From NCBI RefSeq assembly GCF_900162685.1, contig NZ_LT727828.1:987678-1051677 (forward strand): DNA of 64,000 nt, written 5' to 3'. The DNA comes from Terribacillus halophilus (GTDB lineage Bacteria > Bacillota > Bacilli > Bacillales > Amphibacillaceae). Shown here in pieces: positions 44,648 to 56,123 of this stretch. The position numbers and the translations under genes are program-made. The notes beneath the pieces are model-generated. The model ran no database searches. It worked only from the letters and a program-made list of their open reading frames with translations, and was not told where the DNA came from. Positions within the stretch are counted from its first letter, which is position 1; each line of letters opens with the position of its first letter.

Positions 44648-46015
44648 TTGGGTCATCCAACTTCTACTGCTTCTGAGCAAACATTGTTTCGTATCTCCTG
44701 GCCGCTGTTTATTGAATTAGCACTTCATATGGGAATGGGTATCGTTGCTACACTGATGCTGAGTCATTACTCAGATTTAGCTGCTGCCGGAGTCGGCGTA
44801 GCCAATCAGCTGATTAGCATTTTTATTTTGGTTTTTAACGTCACGTCAATTGCTTCTATGATTATTATCGGCCAGAAGCTCGGTGCAGAAGATTTGGCAA
44901 AAGCTCGGCAGACTGCCCGGACAGCTTTCGGCATGAACTTCTGGTTCGGTTTGATTGTTTCTGCTGTCGTCGTCCTTTTTGGTTCGGCATTTTTAAGTTT
45001 CTTTGATTTGAAAGGTGATACGCTTGCTTATGCGACCACCTTTGTGAAAATATGCGGTGCTTCACTGTTCTTGGAATCTCTGTCCTTGACACTTAGTGCG
45101 ATTCTTCGTGCGAATGGCCGGACAAAAGTATCAATGGTTGTCGCTGTCTTAATGAATGTATTGAGTGTGCTTGGTTATTTGGTTGCGATATTTGGTTTAT
45201 TCGGCATGCCAATTACAGGAGTTGTCGGTGTATCCTGGACAATCGTGATTGCGCGTATATTTGCCGTTGTTGTACTGTTTTATTTTGTATATCGCTACTT
45301 GGCAATTCGTTTTACTGGTACACATTTGATCAAGCTGCACGTGCCAGACATTAAAGACATCCTTGTTATCGGTGTTCCGTCAGCAGCGGAGAACTTGTCT
45401 TATCAATATTCGCAAATTGTCATTACTGCAATTGTTGCGAACTTTGGTGATGCGTCGCTGGCAGCACGTGTCTATATTAATAATATTTCTATGCTTTGCT
45501 ACTTGTTTACGTTAGCTATCGCAGAAGGAACTCAGCTGCTTGTATCTCGTTATATTGGAGGGAAACAATATGACAAGGCGCTGAAACGCGGACTGCGAAC
45601 ATTAAAAATCGCCATGGTTGCTTCTTTCATCGTATCAATGGGCTTTGCGCTGACTGGTGCGCCTATTTTACAAATGTTTACGGATGACCCAGCTATCTTG
45701 GCTGTAGGTATTCCTATTCTTTGGGCGGTTGCGTTCACAGAACCTGGTCGTGCGATGAATATTGTGTTAATGAGTTCATTAAAGTCAACAGGTGATGCGA
45801 AATTCCCGGCTATTATCGGTGTGATTAGCATGTGGGGGATTGCGGTTCTTCTGAGTTATGGATTAGGCGTATCCTTTGGTCTCGGATTATTAGGTGTCTG
45901 GATTGCAATGGGTCTCGACGAATGGTTCCGCGGAATCTTTGCATATCGCAGATGGCGCTCTCGTCCATGGGAGAAAAAAGAAAAAGCAGCTGTTCCGGAA
46001 ACGGCAATCTCATAA
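44648..46015 (+). CDS. MATE-family efflux transporter
   Basis: Multidrug or metabolite exporter of 455 residues with 12 predicted helices in two MatE halves (about 10-220 and 235-430). The FRISWPLFIELALHMGMGIV start and GVPSAAENLSYQYSQIVITA (start of the second half) are typical. The start is TTG at 44648 after AAAGGAGA; the ATG at 44641 is out of frame. A partial cre-like sequence (TGAAAACGCTACCG) lies about 130 bp upstream. Confidence 0.92.
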   Translation: MGHPTSTASEQTLFRISWPLFIELALHMGMGIVATLMLSHYSDLAAAGVGVANQLISIFILVFNVTSIASMIIIGQKLGAEDLAKARQTARTAFGMNFWFGLIVSAVVVLFGSAFLSFFDLKGDTLAYATTFVKICGASLFLESLSLTLSAILRANGRTKVSMVVAVLMNVLSVLGYLVAIFGLFGMPITGVVGVSWTIVIARIFAVVVLFYFVYRYLAIRFTGTHLIKLHVPDIKDILVIGVPSAAENLSYQYSQIVITAIVANFGDASLAARVYINNISMLCYLFTLAIAEGTQLLVSRYIGGKQYDKALKRGLRTLKIAMVASFIVSMGFALTGAPILQMFTDDPAILAVGIPILWAVAFTEPGRAMNIVLMSSLKSTGDAKFPAIIGVISMWGIAVLLSYGLGVSFGLGLLGVWIAMGLDEWFRGIFAYRRWRSRPWEKKEKAAVPETAIS

Positions 46016-46022
46016 TGATAAC

Positions 46023-46056
46023 AAAAAGGCATCGGCTGCAGGTCGATGCCTTTTTG
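46023..46056 (+). terminator. Terminator after the MATE gene
   Basis: AAAAAGGCATCG pairs with CGATGCCTTTTT. Confidence 0.9.
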
Positions 46057-46115
46057 TTATTAAATTGTTAAGTTAAAAAAATATATGAATTAATTATTTT
46101 TTTAGGAGTTTTAAG

Positions 46116-46144
46116 TTGATTGTATGAGGCCTTACTGTTATGAT
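46116..46144 (+). promoter_or_regulatory. Promoter of the cggR-gapA operon
   Basis: TTGATT (46116-46121) and TATGAT (46139-46144) are 17 bp apart, upstream of the CggR operator. Confidence 0.8.
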
Positions 46145-46176
46145 GAATTTGCAAGAGGAATTTTTTTTATAGCAAG

Positions 46177-46212
46177 TGGGACAATATATGGCATACCGGG
46201 ACGTTTTTGACC
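46177..46212 (+). promoter_or_regulatory. CggR operator
   Basis: TGGGAC-n6-TGGC-n4-CGGGAC-n6-GACC follows the spacing of the B. subtilis operator (CGGGAC-n6-TGTC-n4, twice). Being downstream of the promoter, CggR bound here blocks elongation until fructose-1,6-bisphosphate releases it. Confidence 0.88.
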
Positions 46213-46240
46213 CATTTAGCTTGGTGAAAAGGGGTATGTT

Positions 46241-47260
46241 ATGCGATCGATAATTGATCTACAAAAGAAGCTTTTCCCAGATGTACTGACAATTATGCAG
46301 CGAAGATACGGCATCCTGCAGTTTGTCAAAACGATGGGACCGCTGGGACGTCGCACACTTGCTGAAAACATGAATCTTGCAGAACGGGTAGTAAGAGGTG
46401 AAATAGAGTTCTTACAAAGCCAAGGTTTGATTTTCACTACAACAAAAGGAGTGCAGATCACCAAGGAAGGACTTGATGTTCACGAGCAGCTGAAAGCTTT
46501 TATGCTCGAAGCCTCTGAAATAAGTGTTTTGGAACAGCGTGTACGGGAAACACTAGGAATAGATAATTGTATAGTAGTCCCCGGTGATAGTGATACCCAG
46601 GATTGGGTAAAACAAGAGATGGGAAAACGCTGTGCGCACCTTCTGGAGAAGATGCTGCATCCGAATTATACGGTTGCGGTAACAGGAGGCACAACGATGG
46701 CAGCATTGGCCGCGGCTATGCCGCCGATCCATACAGCTGAGAATGTTATGTTCGTACCTGCACGCGGTGGTATTGGCGAGCAGGTGGAAAACGAAGCGAA
46801 CACCATTTGTGCTGCGATGGCAAAGCGAGCCAGAAGCCAGTACCGGCTGTTGTATGTTCCTGATCCAATCGGGGAAGAATCTTATCAGACAATTATCGAG
46901 GAGCCTTCCGTAAAGGAAGTCCTGTCCATCATCAACCGTTCAGACATAGTCATTCACGGTATCGGTGACGCTATGACGATGGCGAAACGAAGACGGACGC
47001 CTGAACCGCTTGTTGAGCAAATCAAGAGCGGTGTCGCGGTAAGTGAGGCATTTGGTTATTACTTCGATGCTGAGGGGAATGTGGTTCATCGTGTACGCAC
47101 GGTCGGATTGCAGCTGGAGGATTTAGATAAAGCAGAAAATGTAATAGCTATTGCAGGCGGTGCCTCAAAAGCTCGAGCAATCGCCTCCTATTTCAAACTG
47201 GGAAGAAACAATATCCTAGTGACGGATGAGGCGGCAGCGAACCAGTTAATAAAGGGGTAA
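46241..47260 (+). CDS. cggR: Central glycolytic genes regulator
   Basis: SorC/DeoR-type repressor of 339 residues. A winged helix at the N-terminus (LPQRRYGILQ-type IMQRRYGILQFVKTMGPLGR region, about 18-70) is followed by a sugar-phosphate-binding domain with TGGTTMAALAAAM and FVPARGGIGEQVENEANTI, as in CggR. It senses fructose-1,6-bisphosphate and controls the operon it heads. Good match in length with B. subtilis CggR. Confidence 0.96.
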   Translation: MRSIIDLQKKLFPDVLTIMQRRYGILQFVKTMGPLGRRTLAENMNLAERVVRGEIEFLQSQGLIFTTTKGVQITKEGLDVHEQLKAFMLEASEISVLEQRVRETLGIDNCIVVPGDSDTQDWVKQEMGKRCAHLLEKMLHPNYTVAVTGGTTMAALAAAMPPIHTAENVMFVPARGGIGEQVENEANTICAAMAKRARSQYRLLYVPDPIGEESYQTIIEEPSVKEVLSIINRSDIVIHGIGDAMTMAKRRRTPEPLVEQIKSGVAVSEAFGYYFDAEGNVVHRVRTVGLQLEDLDKAENVIAIAGGASKARAIASYFKLGRNNILVTDEAAANQLIKG

Positions 47261-47301
47261 CAACTCTTTACACATTTAGATATAACAAGGAGGAATTTTT
47301 T

Positions 47302-48309
47302 ATGACAGTAAAAATTGGTATTAACGGTTTTGGACGTATTGGACGTAACGTATTCCGTCAAGCACTAACTAACGGCGAAGCAGAGGTAGTTGCAATCAAC
47401 GACCTTACTGATGCGAATATGCTTGCCCATTTGTTAAAGTATGATTCTGTACACGGTACCCTTGATGCAGAAGTTTCTGTTAACGGCTCTAACATAGTTG
47501 TTAACGGCAAAGAGATCAAAGTTCTTTCTGAACGCGATCCTGCTAACCTTGGCTGGGGAGATCTTGGTGTAGAAGTAGTAGTTGAATCTACTGGTATTTT
47601 CACAAATGGTGAAGATGCGAAGAAACACGTTGATGCGGGAGCGAAAAAAGTTATCATCTCTGCACCAGCTAAAGGCGAAGACCTTACTGTCGTAATGGGT
47701 GTTAATGAAAACAGCTACGATCCAGCTGAACACACAATTATTTCTAACGCTTCTTGTACAACTAACTGCTTGGCGCCAGTTGCAAAAGTACTTCACGATG
47801 CATTCGGTCTTAAACGCGGTCTAGTCAATACAGTGCACGCGTATACTGGAGATCAGCAAATCCATGATATGCCGCATAAAGACTATCGTCGCGCACGTGC
47901 TGCAAGTGAAAACATTATTCCAACAACTACAGGTGCAGCTAAAGCAGTTTCTCTAGTATTGCCAGAACTCAAAGGCAAATTGAATGGTGCGGCTATGCGT
48001 GTACCAGTTAAAGATGCTTCTCTTATCGATTTGGTTGCTGAATTCGATACAAACGTTACAGCTGAACAAGTAAATGCTGCTCTTAAAGAAGCTGCAGAAG
48101 GCGAACTTAGCCACGTACTAGGCTACTCTGAAGAGCCACTTGTATCTTCCGACTACATCGGAAACAGAAACTCTTCTACAGTAGACGCTCTTTCTACAAT
48201 GGTATTGGAAGATAACATGGTGAAAGTTGTATCTTGGTACGATAACGAAATGGGCTACTCCTCTCGTTGTGTAGACTTGGCTGTATTCTTGAAAAGCAAA
48301 GGCATCTAA
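47302..48309 (+). CDS. gapA: Glyceraldehyde-3-phosphate dehydrogenase, glycolytic
   Basis: NAD-dependent enzyme of 335 residues. INGFGRIGRNVFRQ is the NAD fold; the active-site Cys is in SNASCTTNCLAPV; the C-terminal SWYDNEMGYSSR is conserved. It follows cggR by 41 bp, the classic order, with AAGGAGGAA before the ATG. Confidence 0.99.
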   Translation: MTVKIGINGFGRIGRNVFRQALTNGEAEVVAINDLTDANMLAHLLKYDSVHGTLDAEVSVNGSNIVVNGKEIKVLSERDPANLGWGDLGVEVVVESTGIFTNGEDAKKHVDAGAKKVIISAPAKGEDLTVVMGVNENSYDPAEHTIISNASCTTNCLAPVAKVLHDAFGLKRGLVNTVHAYTGDQQIHDMPHKDYRRARAASENIIPTTTGAAKAVSLVLPELKGKLNGAAMRVPVKDASLIDLVAEFDTNVTAEQVNAALKEAAEGELSHVLGYSEEPLVSSDYIGNRNSSTVDALSTMVLEDNMVKVVSWYDNEMGYSSRCVDLAVFLKSKGI

Positions 48310-48323
48310 TTAAACAACGGTAG

Positions 48324-48354
48324 AAAGGGAGGGAGGCGCACCTCCCTCCCTTTT
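48324..48354 (+). terminator. GC-rich hairpin between gapA and pgk
   Basis: AAAGGGAGGGAGG pairs perfectly with CCTCCCTCCCTTT around CGCA, with only four T residues. It may be a partial terminator or a 3' mRNA stabiliser that sets the high gapA level relative to pgk. Confidence 0.75.
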
Positions 48355-48463
48355 GACCTATGCCTGTTCTTTTATGTTTTCGACAAGAAGGAACAGAACC
48401 TGACAATGGCGAATACATACAAAGAACAGATACATAGGTACTAGTTATTCGAGGAGGCGTAGT

Positions 48464-49645
48464 ATGAACAAGAAATCTATCCGCGATATCGACGTAGCCG
48501 GCAAAAGCGTTTTCTGCCGTGTGGATTTCAACGTACCAATGGAAAATGGCGCAGTAACTGATGATACACGGATCAAGGCTGCCCTTCCGACAATCAAGCA
48601 TCTTGTCGAAAAAGGAGCTAAAGTGATTCTTGCCAGCCATCTTGGTCGTCCGAAAGGCGAAGTAAAGGACGAATTGCGTTTGGATCCAGTGGCACAGCGT
48701 CTTAGTGACCTTTTAGACAAAGAAGTTAGCAAAACAGACCAAGTACACGGCAAAGAAGTAAATGAAGCGATTGATAATCTAACTGATGGTGACGTTCTGC
48801 TGATTGAAAACGTTCGTTTTGAGCCTGGTGAAGAAAAAAATGACCCAGAACTTGCCAAAGCATTTGCATCCATGGCGGATGTGTATGTGAATGATGCGTT
48901 CGGTGCTGCACACCGTGCACATGCATCTACCGAAGGCGTAGCAAAGCATTTGCCAGCTGTAGCAGGTCTATTGCTGGAGCGTGAGCTAGAGGTTCTTGGT
49001 AAGTCATTATCTGATCCGGAACGTCCGTTCACAGCTATTATTGGCGGAGCGAAAGTAAAAGATAAGATCGGTGTTATCGACAACTTGCTTGATAAAGTCG
49101 ATAATCTAATTATCGGCGGCGGTCTTGCTTATACATTCGTGAAAGCCCAAGGGTATGAAATTGGTAAATCTTTGCTAGAAGAAGATAAAATCGATTTGGC
49201 GAAGGAATTCATGCAAAAAGCGAAAGACAAAGGTGTCAATATGGTGATGCCAGTAGATGTCATCGTTGCAGATGATTTTTCCGAAGATGCCAATAAAAAA
49301 GAAGTAGCGATTGATGCGATTCCAGCCGACTGGGAAGCACTTGATATCGGACCGAAAACACGCGAAAAATACCAGCAAATCGTGAAAGAATCTAAATTGA
49401 TTATCTGGAACGGACCTATGGGTGTGTTTGAATTAAACGCATTTGCTGGCGGCACGAAAGCAGTCGGTGAAGCATTAGCCGAAGGGGAAGGCTTCTCCAT
49501 CATCGGCGGCGGTGACTCCGCGGCAGCGGTAGAGAAGTTCGGTCTAGCTGACAAAATGGATCATATCTCGACTGGCGGCGGTGCCAGCCTAGAGTTCATG
49601 GAAGGTAAAGAACTCCCAGGCGTAGCTGCACTAAACGACAAATAA
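48464..49645 (+). CDS. pgk: Phosphoglycerate kinase
   Basis: Glycolytic kinase of 393 residues making ATP from 1,3-bisphosphoglycerate. [14 protein letters not shown] at the start, [11 protein letters not shown], and the C-terminal [18 protein letters not shown] glycine loop are typical. CGAGGAGGCG precedes the ATG. Gene order gapA-pgk-tpiA-gpmI-eno is kept. Confidence 0.99.
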   Translation: MNKKSIRDIDVAGKSVFCRVDFNVPMENGAVTDDTRIKAALPTIKHLVEKGAKVILASHLGRPKGEVKDELRLDPVAQRLSDLLDKEVSKTDQVHGKEVNEAIDNLTDGDVLLIENVRFEPGEEKNDPELAKAFASMADVYVNDAFGAAHRAHASTEGVAKHLPAVAGLLLERELEVLGKSLSDPERPFTAIIGGAKVKDKIGVIDNLLDKVDNLIIGGGLAYTFVKAQGYEIGKSLLEEDKIDLAKEFMQKAKDKGVNMVMPVDVIVADDFSEDANKKEVAIDAIPADWEALDIGPKTREKYQQIVKESKLIIWNGPMGVFELNAFAGGTKAVGEALAEGEGFSIIGGGDSAAAVEKFGLADKMDHISTGGGASLEFMEGKELPGVAALNDK

Positions 49646-49669
49646 AAAAGATGAAGGGATGGGAAACAA

Positions 49670-50428
49670 ATGCGTAAAAACGTAATCGCAGGAAACTGGA
49701 AAATGAATAAATCACTTTCTGAAGCAGAGGAATTCATCGAAGCAACAAAAACGAAAATTCCATCCAGCGACAAAGCGGAAGCAATTGTTTGTGCACCAGC
49801 TTTGTACTTGACTGAGCTTGTGAAACGTACGGAAGGTACAGATTTAAAAATCGCAGCTCAAACAATGCATTATGAAGACAACGGTGCTTTTACTGGTGAA
49901 ATCAGTCCAGCAGCACTAAAAAGCATTGGTGTTGAGTATGCCGTAATTGGTCACTCTGAGCGTCGTGAATATTACAATGAGACTGACGACTCTGTTAACA
50001 AAAAAACACACGCAGCTTTCAATCATGGTATTACACCAATCGTCTGCATCGGTGAAACGTTAGAAGAGCGTGAAGCTGATAAAACAAATGAAATTGTTGG
50101 CGGCCAAGTAGAGAAAGCCTTGGAAGGTCTTTCTGCTGATCAAGTAAGCAAGCTTATTCTTGCTTATGAACCAGTATGGGCAATTGGTACAGGCAAAACA
50201 GCAACAGCGCAGCAAGCAAATGAAGTTTGTGCGTTTATCCGCAATGTTGTAAAAGAGAAAGTATCTGCAGAAGCAGCTGAAGCTGTACGCATCCAATACG
50301 GGGGAAGCGTGAAGCCAGCTAATGTGGATGAATTACTTTCTGAATCTGATATCGACGGCGCTCTAGTCGGCGGTGCAAGCCTGGAAGCAGATTCCTTCCT
50401 AGCGCTTGTGGAGGCTGGTACAAAATGA
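49670..50428 (+). CDS. tpiA: Triosephosphate isomerase
   Basis: TIM-barrel enzyme of 252 residues. Lys in GNWKMNKS, His in [11 protein letters not shown] and the catalytic Glu in [13 protein letters not shown] are present. The stop overlaps the gpmI start (ATGA), giving translational coupling. Confidence 0.99.
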   Translation: MRKNVIAGNWKMNKSLSEAEEFIEATKTKIPSSDKAEAIVCAPALYLTELVKRTEGTDLKIAAQTMHYEDNGAFTGEISPAALKSIGVEYAVIGHSERREYYNETDDSVNKKTHAAFNHGITPIVCIGETLEEREADKTNEIVGGQVEKALEGLSADQVSKLILAYEPVWAIGTGKTATAQQANEVCAFIRNVVKEKVSAEAAEAVRIQYGGSVKPANVDELLSESDIDGALVGGASLEADSFLALVEAGTK

Positions 50429-51963
50429 GTCAGGATAAACTAGCAGCCCTAATTATCCTTGATGGATTCGGTATCCGTGATGAGGAAAAGGGAAATGCAG
50501 TGAAGCATGCCAAGAAGCCAAACTTTGACCGTTACTGGAACAAGTATCCGCATAACCAATTGGAAGCTTGCGGAGAGGCTGTCGGTTTGCCTGAAGGACA
50601 AATGGGTAACTCCGAGGTAGGACATTTGAACATCGGTGCTGGCCGCATCGTGTATCAAAGTTTGACTCGTGTGAACAAGTCCATTAAGGAAGGCGACTTC
50701 TATGATAACGATGTACTTGTGAATGCTGTCCAGCATGCGAAAAAGAACGACAAGAGTCTGCACCTCTTCGGTCTTTTATCCAACGGCGGCGTACACAGTC
50801 ATATCGAGCATTTGTTTGCACTATTAGAGCTTGCGAAAAAGCATGACTTGGAGAAAGTTTATATTCATGGCTTCCTTGATGGCCGTGATGTTGGTCAGCG
50901 CAGTGCAAAAGAATTTATTGATCAAACAGAAGATAAGATGAAAGAGCTTGGCGTTGGTAAGATTGCGACGCTTACAGGCCGCTATTATTCTATGGACCGT
51001 GACAAGCGCTGGGATCGTGTGAAAAAAGCATACGATGCCATGGTTTATGGAGAAGGACCTGCTTACAGCAATCCTTCTGATGTTATTGAAGATTCTTATA
51101 AAAATGAAATCTACGATGAATTCGTGTTGCCGTCTGTTATTACAGAGGAGAACGGTGAGCCGGTAGCGAAAATAGAAGATGATGACGCGATCATCTTTTA
51201 CAATTTCCGTCCGGATCGCGCTATCCAGATTTCACGGACATTTGCTAACAAAGATTTCCGTGACTTTGACCGCGGTGAACATCCGCCGACAATCAATCAC
51301 TTCGTCTGCATGACGAACTTCAGTGAAACAGTGGACGGCGATGTAGCTTACAAACCGGTCAACTTGGACAACACGGTTGGGGAAGTACTTTCTCAAAATA
51401 ACATCAAACAGCTGCGAATTGCCGAAACAGAAAAGTATCCGCATGTCACGTTCTTTATGAGCGGCGGCCGCGAAGAAGAGTTCCCTGGTGAGGATCGCAT
51501 CTTGATTGACAGCCCGAAAGTGGCGACATACGATTTGCAGCCTGAAATGAGTGCCTATGAAGTGACGGACGCGTTACTTGATGACTTGGATCAGGACAAA
51601 CACCAGGCAATTATTTTGAATTTCGCTAATCCGGATATGGTTGGTCATTCCGGTATGCTGGAGCCAACTGTGAAAGCAATTGAAGCAGTAGACGAATGCC
51701 TCGGCAAAATCGTTGACAAAATTATTGAAAAAGGCGGTCATGCCATCATCACTGCAGATCACGGTAACTCAGATGAAGTAGTGACGATGGATGATAAAGC
51801 AATGACGGCCCACACGACGAACCCTGTACCAGTTATTGTGACAAAAGAAGGCGCAGAACTCCGCAGCGGCGGTATTCTAGCTGATTTGTCACCAACATTA
51901 CTTGATCTTCTAGATGTGAAGAAGCCAGAAGAAATGACTGGAAGCAGCTTAATTAAAGAATAA
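50425..51963 (+). CDS. gpmI: Phosphoglycerate mutase, cofactor-independent
   Basis: Manganese-dependent mutase of 512 residues of the alkaline-phosphatase superfamily. The [12 protein letters not shown] metal site, the phosphoserine region [28 protein letters not shown] and [11 protein letters not shown] are conserved. In spore formers its manganese and pH dependence keeps 3-phosphoglycerate stored in the spore. Confidence 0.99.
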   Translation: MSQDKLAALIILDGFGIRDEEKGNAVKHAKKPNFDRYWNKYPHNQLEACGEAVGLPEGQMGNSEVGHLNIGAGRIVYQSLTRVNKSIKEGDFYDNDVLVNAVQHAKKNDKSLHLFGLLSNGGVHSHIEHLFALLELAKKHDLEKVYIHGFLDGRDVGQRSAKEFIDQTEDKMKELGVGKIATLTGRYYSMDRDKRWDRVKKAYDAMVYGEGPAYSNPSDVIEDSYKNEIYDEFVLPSVITEENGEPVAKIEDDDAIIFYNFRPDRAIQISRTFANKDFRDFDRGEHPPTINHFVCMTNFSETVDGDVAYKPVNLDNTVGEVLSQNNIKQLRIAETEKYPHVTFFMSGGREEEFPGEDRILIDSPKVATYDLQPEMSAYEVTDALLDDLDQDKHQAIILNFANPDMVGHSGMLEPTVKAIEAVDECLGKIVDKIIEKGGHAIITADHGNSDEVVTMDDKAMTAHTTNPVPVIVTKEGAELRSGGILADLSPTLLDLLDVKKPEEMTGSSLIKE

Positions 51964-51976
51964 GAGGAGAGAATAA

Positions 51977-53266
<1,290 letters not shown>

Positions 53267-53277
53267 GTATAAGAAAA

Positions 53278-53308
53278 GGATGAGCAAGGAAAACTGCTCA
53301 TCCTTTTT
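53278..53308 (+). terminator. Terminator of the glycolytic operon
   Basis: GGATGAGCA pairs with TGCTCATCC, followed by five T residues. Confidence 0.93.
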
Positions 53309-53374
53309 CTTACTAAAAAAAACTAGTGATACTCGTATATTCGGTGATACTAATACTGCTAGTGAGCAAATAGC

Positions 53375-53403
53375 TTGTTGATTTAGGAAGACCTTGATAC
53401 GAT
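53375..53403 (+). promoter_or_regulatory. Promoter of the SDR gene
   Basis: TTGTTG (53375-53380) and TACGAT (53398-53403) are 17 bp apart, 33 bp before the gene. GTGATACT occurs twice just upstream (53325-53352), of unknown meaning. Confidence 0.6.
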
Positions 53404-53435
53404 AAATCAGGTTTGATAAGGGAGGAATACATATA

Positions 53436-54149
53436 ATGGCACAATCATTACAAGGTAAGAAAGTAATCATAACAGGTGGAGGACGTGGTATTGGCCGCGC
53501 GCTTGCAAATGCGTTAGCTGCTGAAGGTGTGCACGTAGGCTTGATTGGACGTACAGAAGAAAACGTGAAAACAGTAGCAGATTCTCTTAATGAGGTGAAG
53601 ACTGCGTACGCTGCGGCGGATGTTTCCAGTCTGGAAGATGTTACAGCAGCAATCACGAAGGTTAAAGAAGAACTCGGGGGCGTTGATATCTTAATCAACA
53701 ATGCGGGTATTGCAAAGTTCGGCGGCTTTATGGATTTAGATCCAGCTGAGTGGAAACAAATAATTGATGTTAACTTGATGGGAGTTTATAACACTACACG
53801 TGCTGTGCTTCCAGACTTGATTGAGCAACAATCAGGCGACATCATTAACATCTCATCTACAGCAGGACAAAAAGGGGCACCTGCTACAAGCGCCTATAGT
53901 GCATCAAAATTCGGTGTACTTGGATTGACAGAATCATTGGCAATGGAAGTTCGGAAGCATAACATCCGTGTTACTGCGCTGACTCCAAGCACTGTAGCTA
54001 CCGATATGGCAGTCGAAAACAAACTGACAGACGGTAATCCGGAAAAAGTCATGCAGCCAGAAGATATCGCAGAATTTATCGTAGCACAGCTGAAATTAAA
54101 CAGCCGTACATTCATTAAATCTGCAGGTCTTTGGTCTACGAATCCGTAA
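53436..54149 (+). CDS. Short-chain dehydrogenase, FabG/YoxD-like
   Basis: NAD(P)-dependent oxidoreductase of 237 residues. Cofactor loop TGGGRGIG at about 14-21, NNAG at about 89-92, catalytic Ser in NISSTAG and the YxxxK pair in SAYSASKFG are complete. It is close to 3-ketoacyl-ACP reductases and agrees with B. subtilis YoxD in length, but no fatty-acid genes adjoin; substrate unknown. Confidence 0.9.
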   Translation: MAQSLQGKKVIITGGGRGIGRALANALAAEGVHVGLIGRTEENVKTVADSLNEVKTAYAAADVSSLEDVTAAITKVKEELGGVDILINNAGIAKFGGFMDLDPAEWKQIIDVNLMGVYNTTRAVLPDLIEQQSGDIINISSTAGQKGAPATSAYSASKFGVLGLTESLAMEVRKHNIRVTALTPSTVATDMAVENKLTDGNPEKVMQPEDIAEFIVAQLKLNSRTFIKSAGLWSTNP

Positions 54150-54172
54150 GCAAAATCGTATAATTAAAATGA

Positions 54173-54215
54173 AAAGGGTAATTCTCCGAAACGAATATGT
54201 GGAGAATTACCCTTT
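54173..54215. terminator. Bidirectional terminator after the SDR gene
   Basis: AAAGGGTAATTCTCC (54173-54187) pairs perfectly with GGAGAATTACCCTTT (54201-54215). Confidence 0.9.
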
Positions 54216-54225
54216 CTTTACATCA

Positions 54226-54483
54226 TCATTTACTTCGTATGTAGCCGATAACCCCTAATACAATCAAAGAGATTGCAGAAGCAATAAAGACGGAAATACT
54301 TACAATACTTAAGCTCATACCTGTCCATCGACCGATGATAAAGCTCACTATCAGAATAACAATGCCTATCAATAAAAAGATACATGGAACTAAAAACATG
54401 ATTGCAACCTTGTTTTTAAATAATAATGAAACGCCAATAATAATCAGTGTAAGAATAAAGGCCATAAGCCAGAATTGTACCAT
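54226..54483 (-). CDS. Three-helix membrane protein, YesK-like
   Basis: Small membrane protein of 85 residues, almost entirely hydrophobic, with helices at about 4-22, 27-48 and 57-80 and a basic end (GYIRSK). The GRWTGMSLSI loop fits the YesK family of Bacillus. Function unknown. GAAAGGAG precedes its start at 54483. Confidence 0.65.
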   Translation of the reverse strand: MVQFWLMAFILTLIIIGVSLLFKNKVAIMFLVPCIFLLIGIVILIVSFIIGRWTGMSLSIVSISVFIASAISLIVLGVIGYIRSK

Positions 54484-55000
54484 TTTCTTCTCCTTTCGTT
54501 AGACCTGTCCTTAATCAAATAGGAAGCATGATACGGCTTAAAACATAATACAATGTCATTGCTAAGAGAGCTGATGATAGGGCCGCTATACTGCTTCGGG
54601 CAAGATACAGCTTGAAAGGTTGAGACTAGCGAACTTCAGATTTTTCGGAATCGTTGTGCAGGCTGCTACCGAACCGAAAACGATTATAATTGCGGATATG
54701 GTGCTCACCCCGCGACCTTTACTATATTAACTTAGATAAATAACTCTGCGGCAAAGTTTTTGTTTGCAACAGATTAGCCGAAAGAAGAAGCAACTTTTAA
54801 AGTTATGATTTCCAGCAATGGTTTTAGTTTGCCATACTTTGGCGGATTGGTAAATGATGTATGAAAAATGCTTCGACATGTAACATTACACGAAGAATAA
54901 GTAGTGATTTTTCGAGAGGTTTCCGTTTGCTTGTTGCTCTAGTGTAGCTTTCCTATAACACAAATTTGCCAGTGCATTAGAAATAAGTTTCGCTGTAAAG
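54484..55000. other. Gene-free intergenic region
   Basis: About 500 bp between the YesK-like gene and the beta-lactamase region. I see no reading frame with a ribosome-binding site, no tRNA and no recognisable repeat or riboswitch in it. Confidence 0.6.
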
Positions 55001-55045
55001 AATCCAAACGATACTGCTATTATATGCAGTACTGTTTGGATTTTT
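55001..55045. terminator. Terminator-like hairpin downstream of bla
   Basis: AATCCAAACGATACTGC pairs with GCAGTACTGTTTGGATT (two mismatched bases), followed by TTTTT. It lies 67 bp past the bla stop and can work in either direction. Confidence 0.8.
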
Positions 55046-55111
55046 AAAGTATAGCTCAACAGAAATATTCGGGCGTCTCAAGAATTAGACTCGAAGAACA
55101 AAACGAATTAT

Positions 55112-56014
55112 TTATTCATTCTCAGAAAGCAGCGTGATAACTTCTTCAGTTGCTTTGGAAATCAAACTATCATCGTATTCTTCTCCTGCTTTATCACGAC
55201 TGGACATAATAGACAATACAATTGGTTCTTTGTCAGGTGGCCATAGAATGGCAATATCGTTTCGAATACCATTGGATCCAGCACCGGATTTGTCACCGAC
55301 TTCCCAATCTGCAGGTACACCAGCTCGAATCAGGGTGTCACCAGTTGTATTGCCTTTTAACCACTTGATTAGTAGTTGTCGTTTTTCAGACGATAGGTGA
55401 TCTTCTAACGTAAAAGCTCGCAAGCTTTCTGTCATAGCTTTTGGTGTGCTAGTATCTTGAATTTGATTAGGCTTTACATGATTTAATTCTGGCTCGATTC
55501 TTGAAGAGTCTGTTACCTGGTCGCCGACAGCTCGTAATCCTTGTTCAAATCCTTTAGGCCCACCTATTTCAGCAAAGATTAAATTTGCAGCTGCATTATC
55601 GCTATAACTAATAGAAGCTTCACTTAACTCTTTTAGCGTCATTTGCGTATTCACGTTTTTTTCAGTAATCGGATTGTAGTTGACAAGGTCATCGCTTGTA
55701 ATTGAGATTTTTTTATTAAGATTCTCAACAGAATTTTGTAGCAATAAAACACCTACTGATAAAGCTTTATGAGTGGAAGCAAAACCAAATCGTTCATCTT
55801 CTCGGTAAGCTATTGTTTCCCCGGATCCCGTATCAATTGCAAAAATGCCAAGGCGTGCATCATAGGTTTCTTCCAATTGGCTAAATGCGTCTGTATTTAC
55901 TGCTGGAGCTTGAGTAGCTGTCATTGATACATCTTCAAATCTGGAGCTGCTGGAACAACCAGCCAGAATACAAAAGATGAAAAATGCACTCGCTATGTAG
56001 CTTAAAGTTTTCAC
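55112..56014 (-). CDS. bla: Class A beta-lactamase, lipoprotein form
   Basis: Serine beta-lactamase of 300 residues, exported and lipid-anchored (lipobox LAGC, Cys20). The active-site motifs are complete: Ser80-Thr-His-Lys83, SDN at 138-140, EPELN at 174-178 (the deacylation Glu), and KSG at 242-244. His at the third position of the first motif, where most enzymes have Phe, is a mild variation. It is divergent from blaR1-blaI and shares their operator, so it should be induced by beta-lactams. It resembles PenP/BlaP of bacilli; the exact substrate range cannot be told. Confidence 0.96.
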   Translation of the reverse strand: MKTLSYIASAFFIFCILAGCSSSSRFEDVSMTATQAPAVNTDAFSQLEETYDARLGIFAIDTGSGETIAYREDERFGFASTHKALSVGVLLLQNSVENLNKKISITSDDLVNYNPITEKNVNTQMTLKELSEASISYSDNAAANLIFAEIGGPKGFEQGLRAVGDQVTDSSRIEPELNHVKPNQIQDTSTPKAMTESLRAFTLEDHLSSEKRQLLIKWLKGNTTGDTLIRAGVPADWEVGDKSGAGSNGIRNDIAILWPPDKEPIVLSIMSSRDKAGEEYDDSLISKATEEVITLLSENE

Positions 56015-56036
56015 AAGTAAACCCCTTCCTATATAA

Positions 56037-56070
56037 GATTACAAGTGTAATCAATATTACACTTGTAATC
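56037..56070. promoter_or_regulatory. Double BlaI operator and blaR1 promoter
   Basis: GATTACAAGTGTAAT (56037-56051) and its exact reverse complement (56056-56070) flank CAAT. Each arm itself contains a TTACA-n2-TGTAA dyad of the BlaI/MecI type (TACA-n2-TGTA), so there are two abutting operators. TTGTAA (56063-56068) with TAAAAT (56086-56091), 17 bp apart, forms the blaR1 promoter, with its -35 inside the right operator. Confidence 0.9.
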
Positions 56071-56123
56071 TAAAGCTGTCAATTGTAAAATGCAATAGAA
56101 TAGATTGGTAGGGGGAAGAGAGA

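Noticed and set aside
48445-49083. Long antisense frame opposite pgk
   Set aside because: Ser/Arg-rich shadow of codon bias in pgk, no start signals; similar shadows lie opposite other glycolytic genes.
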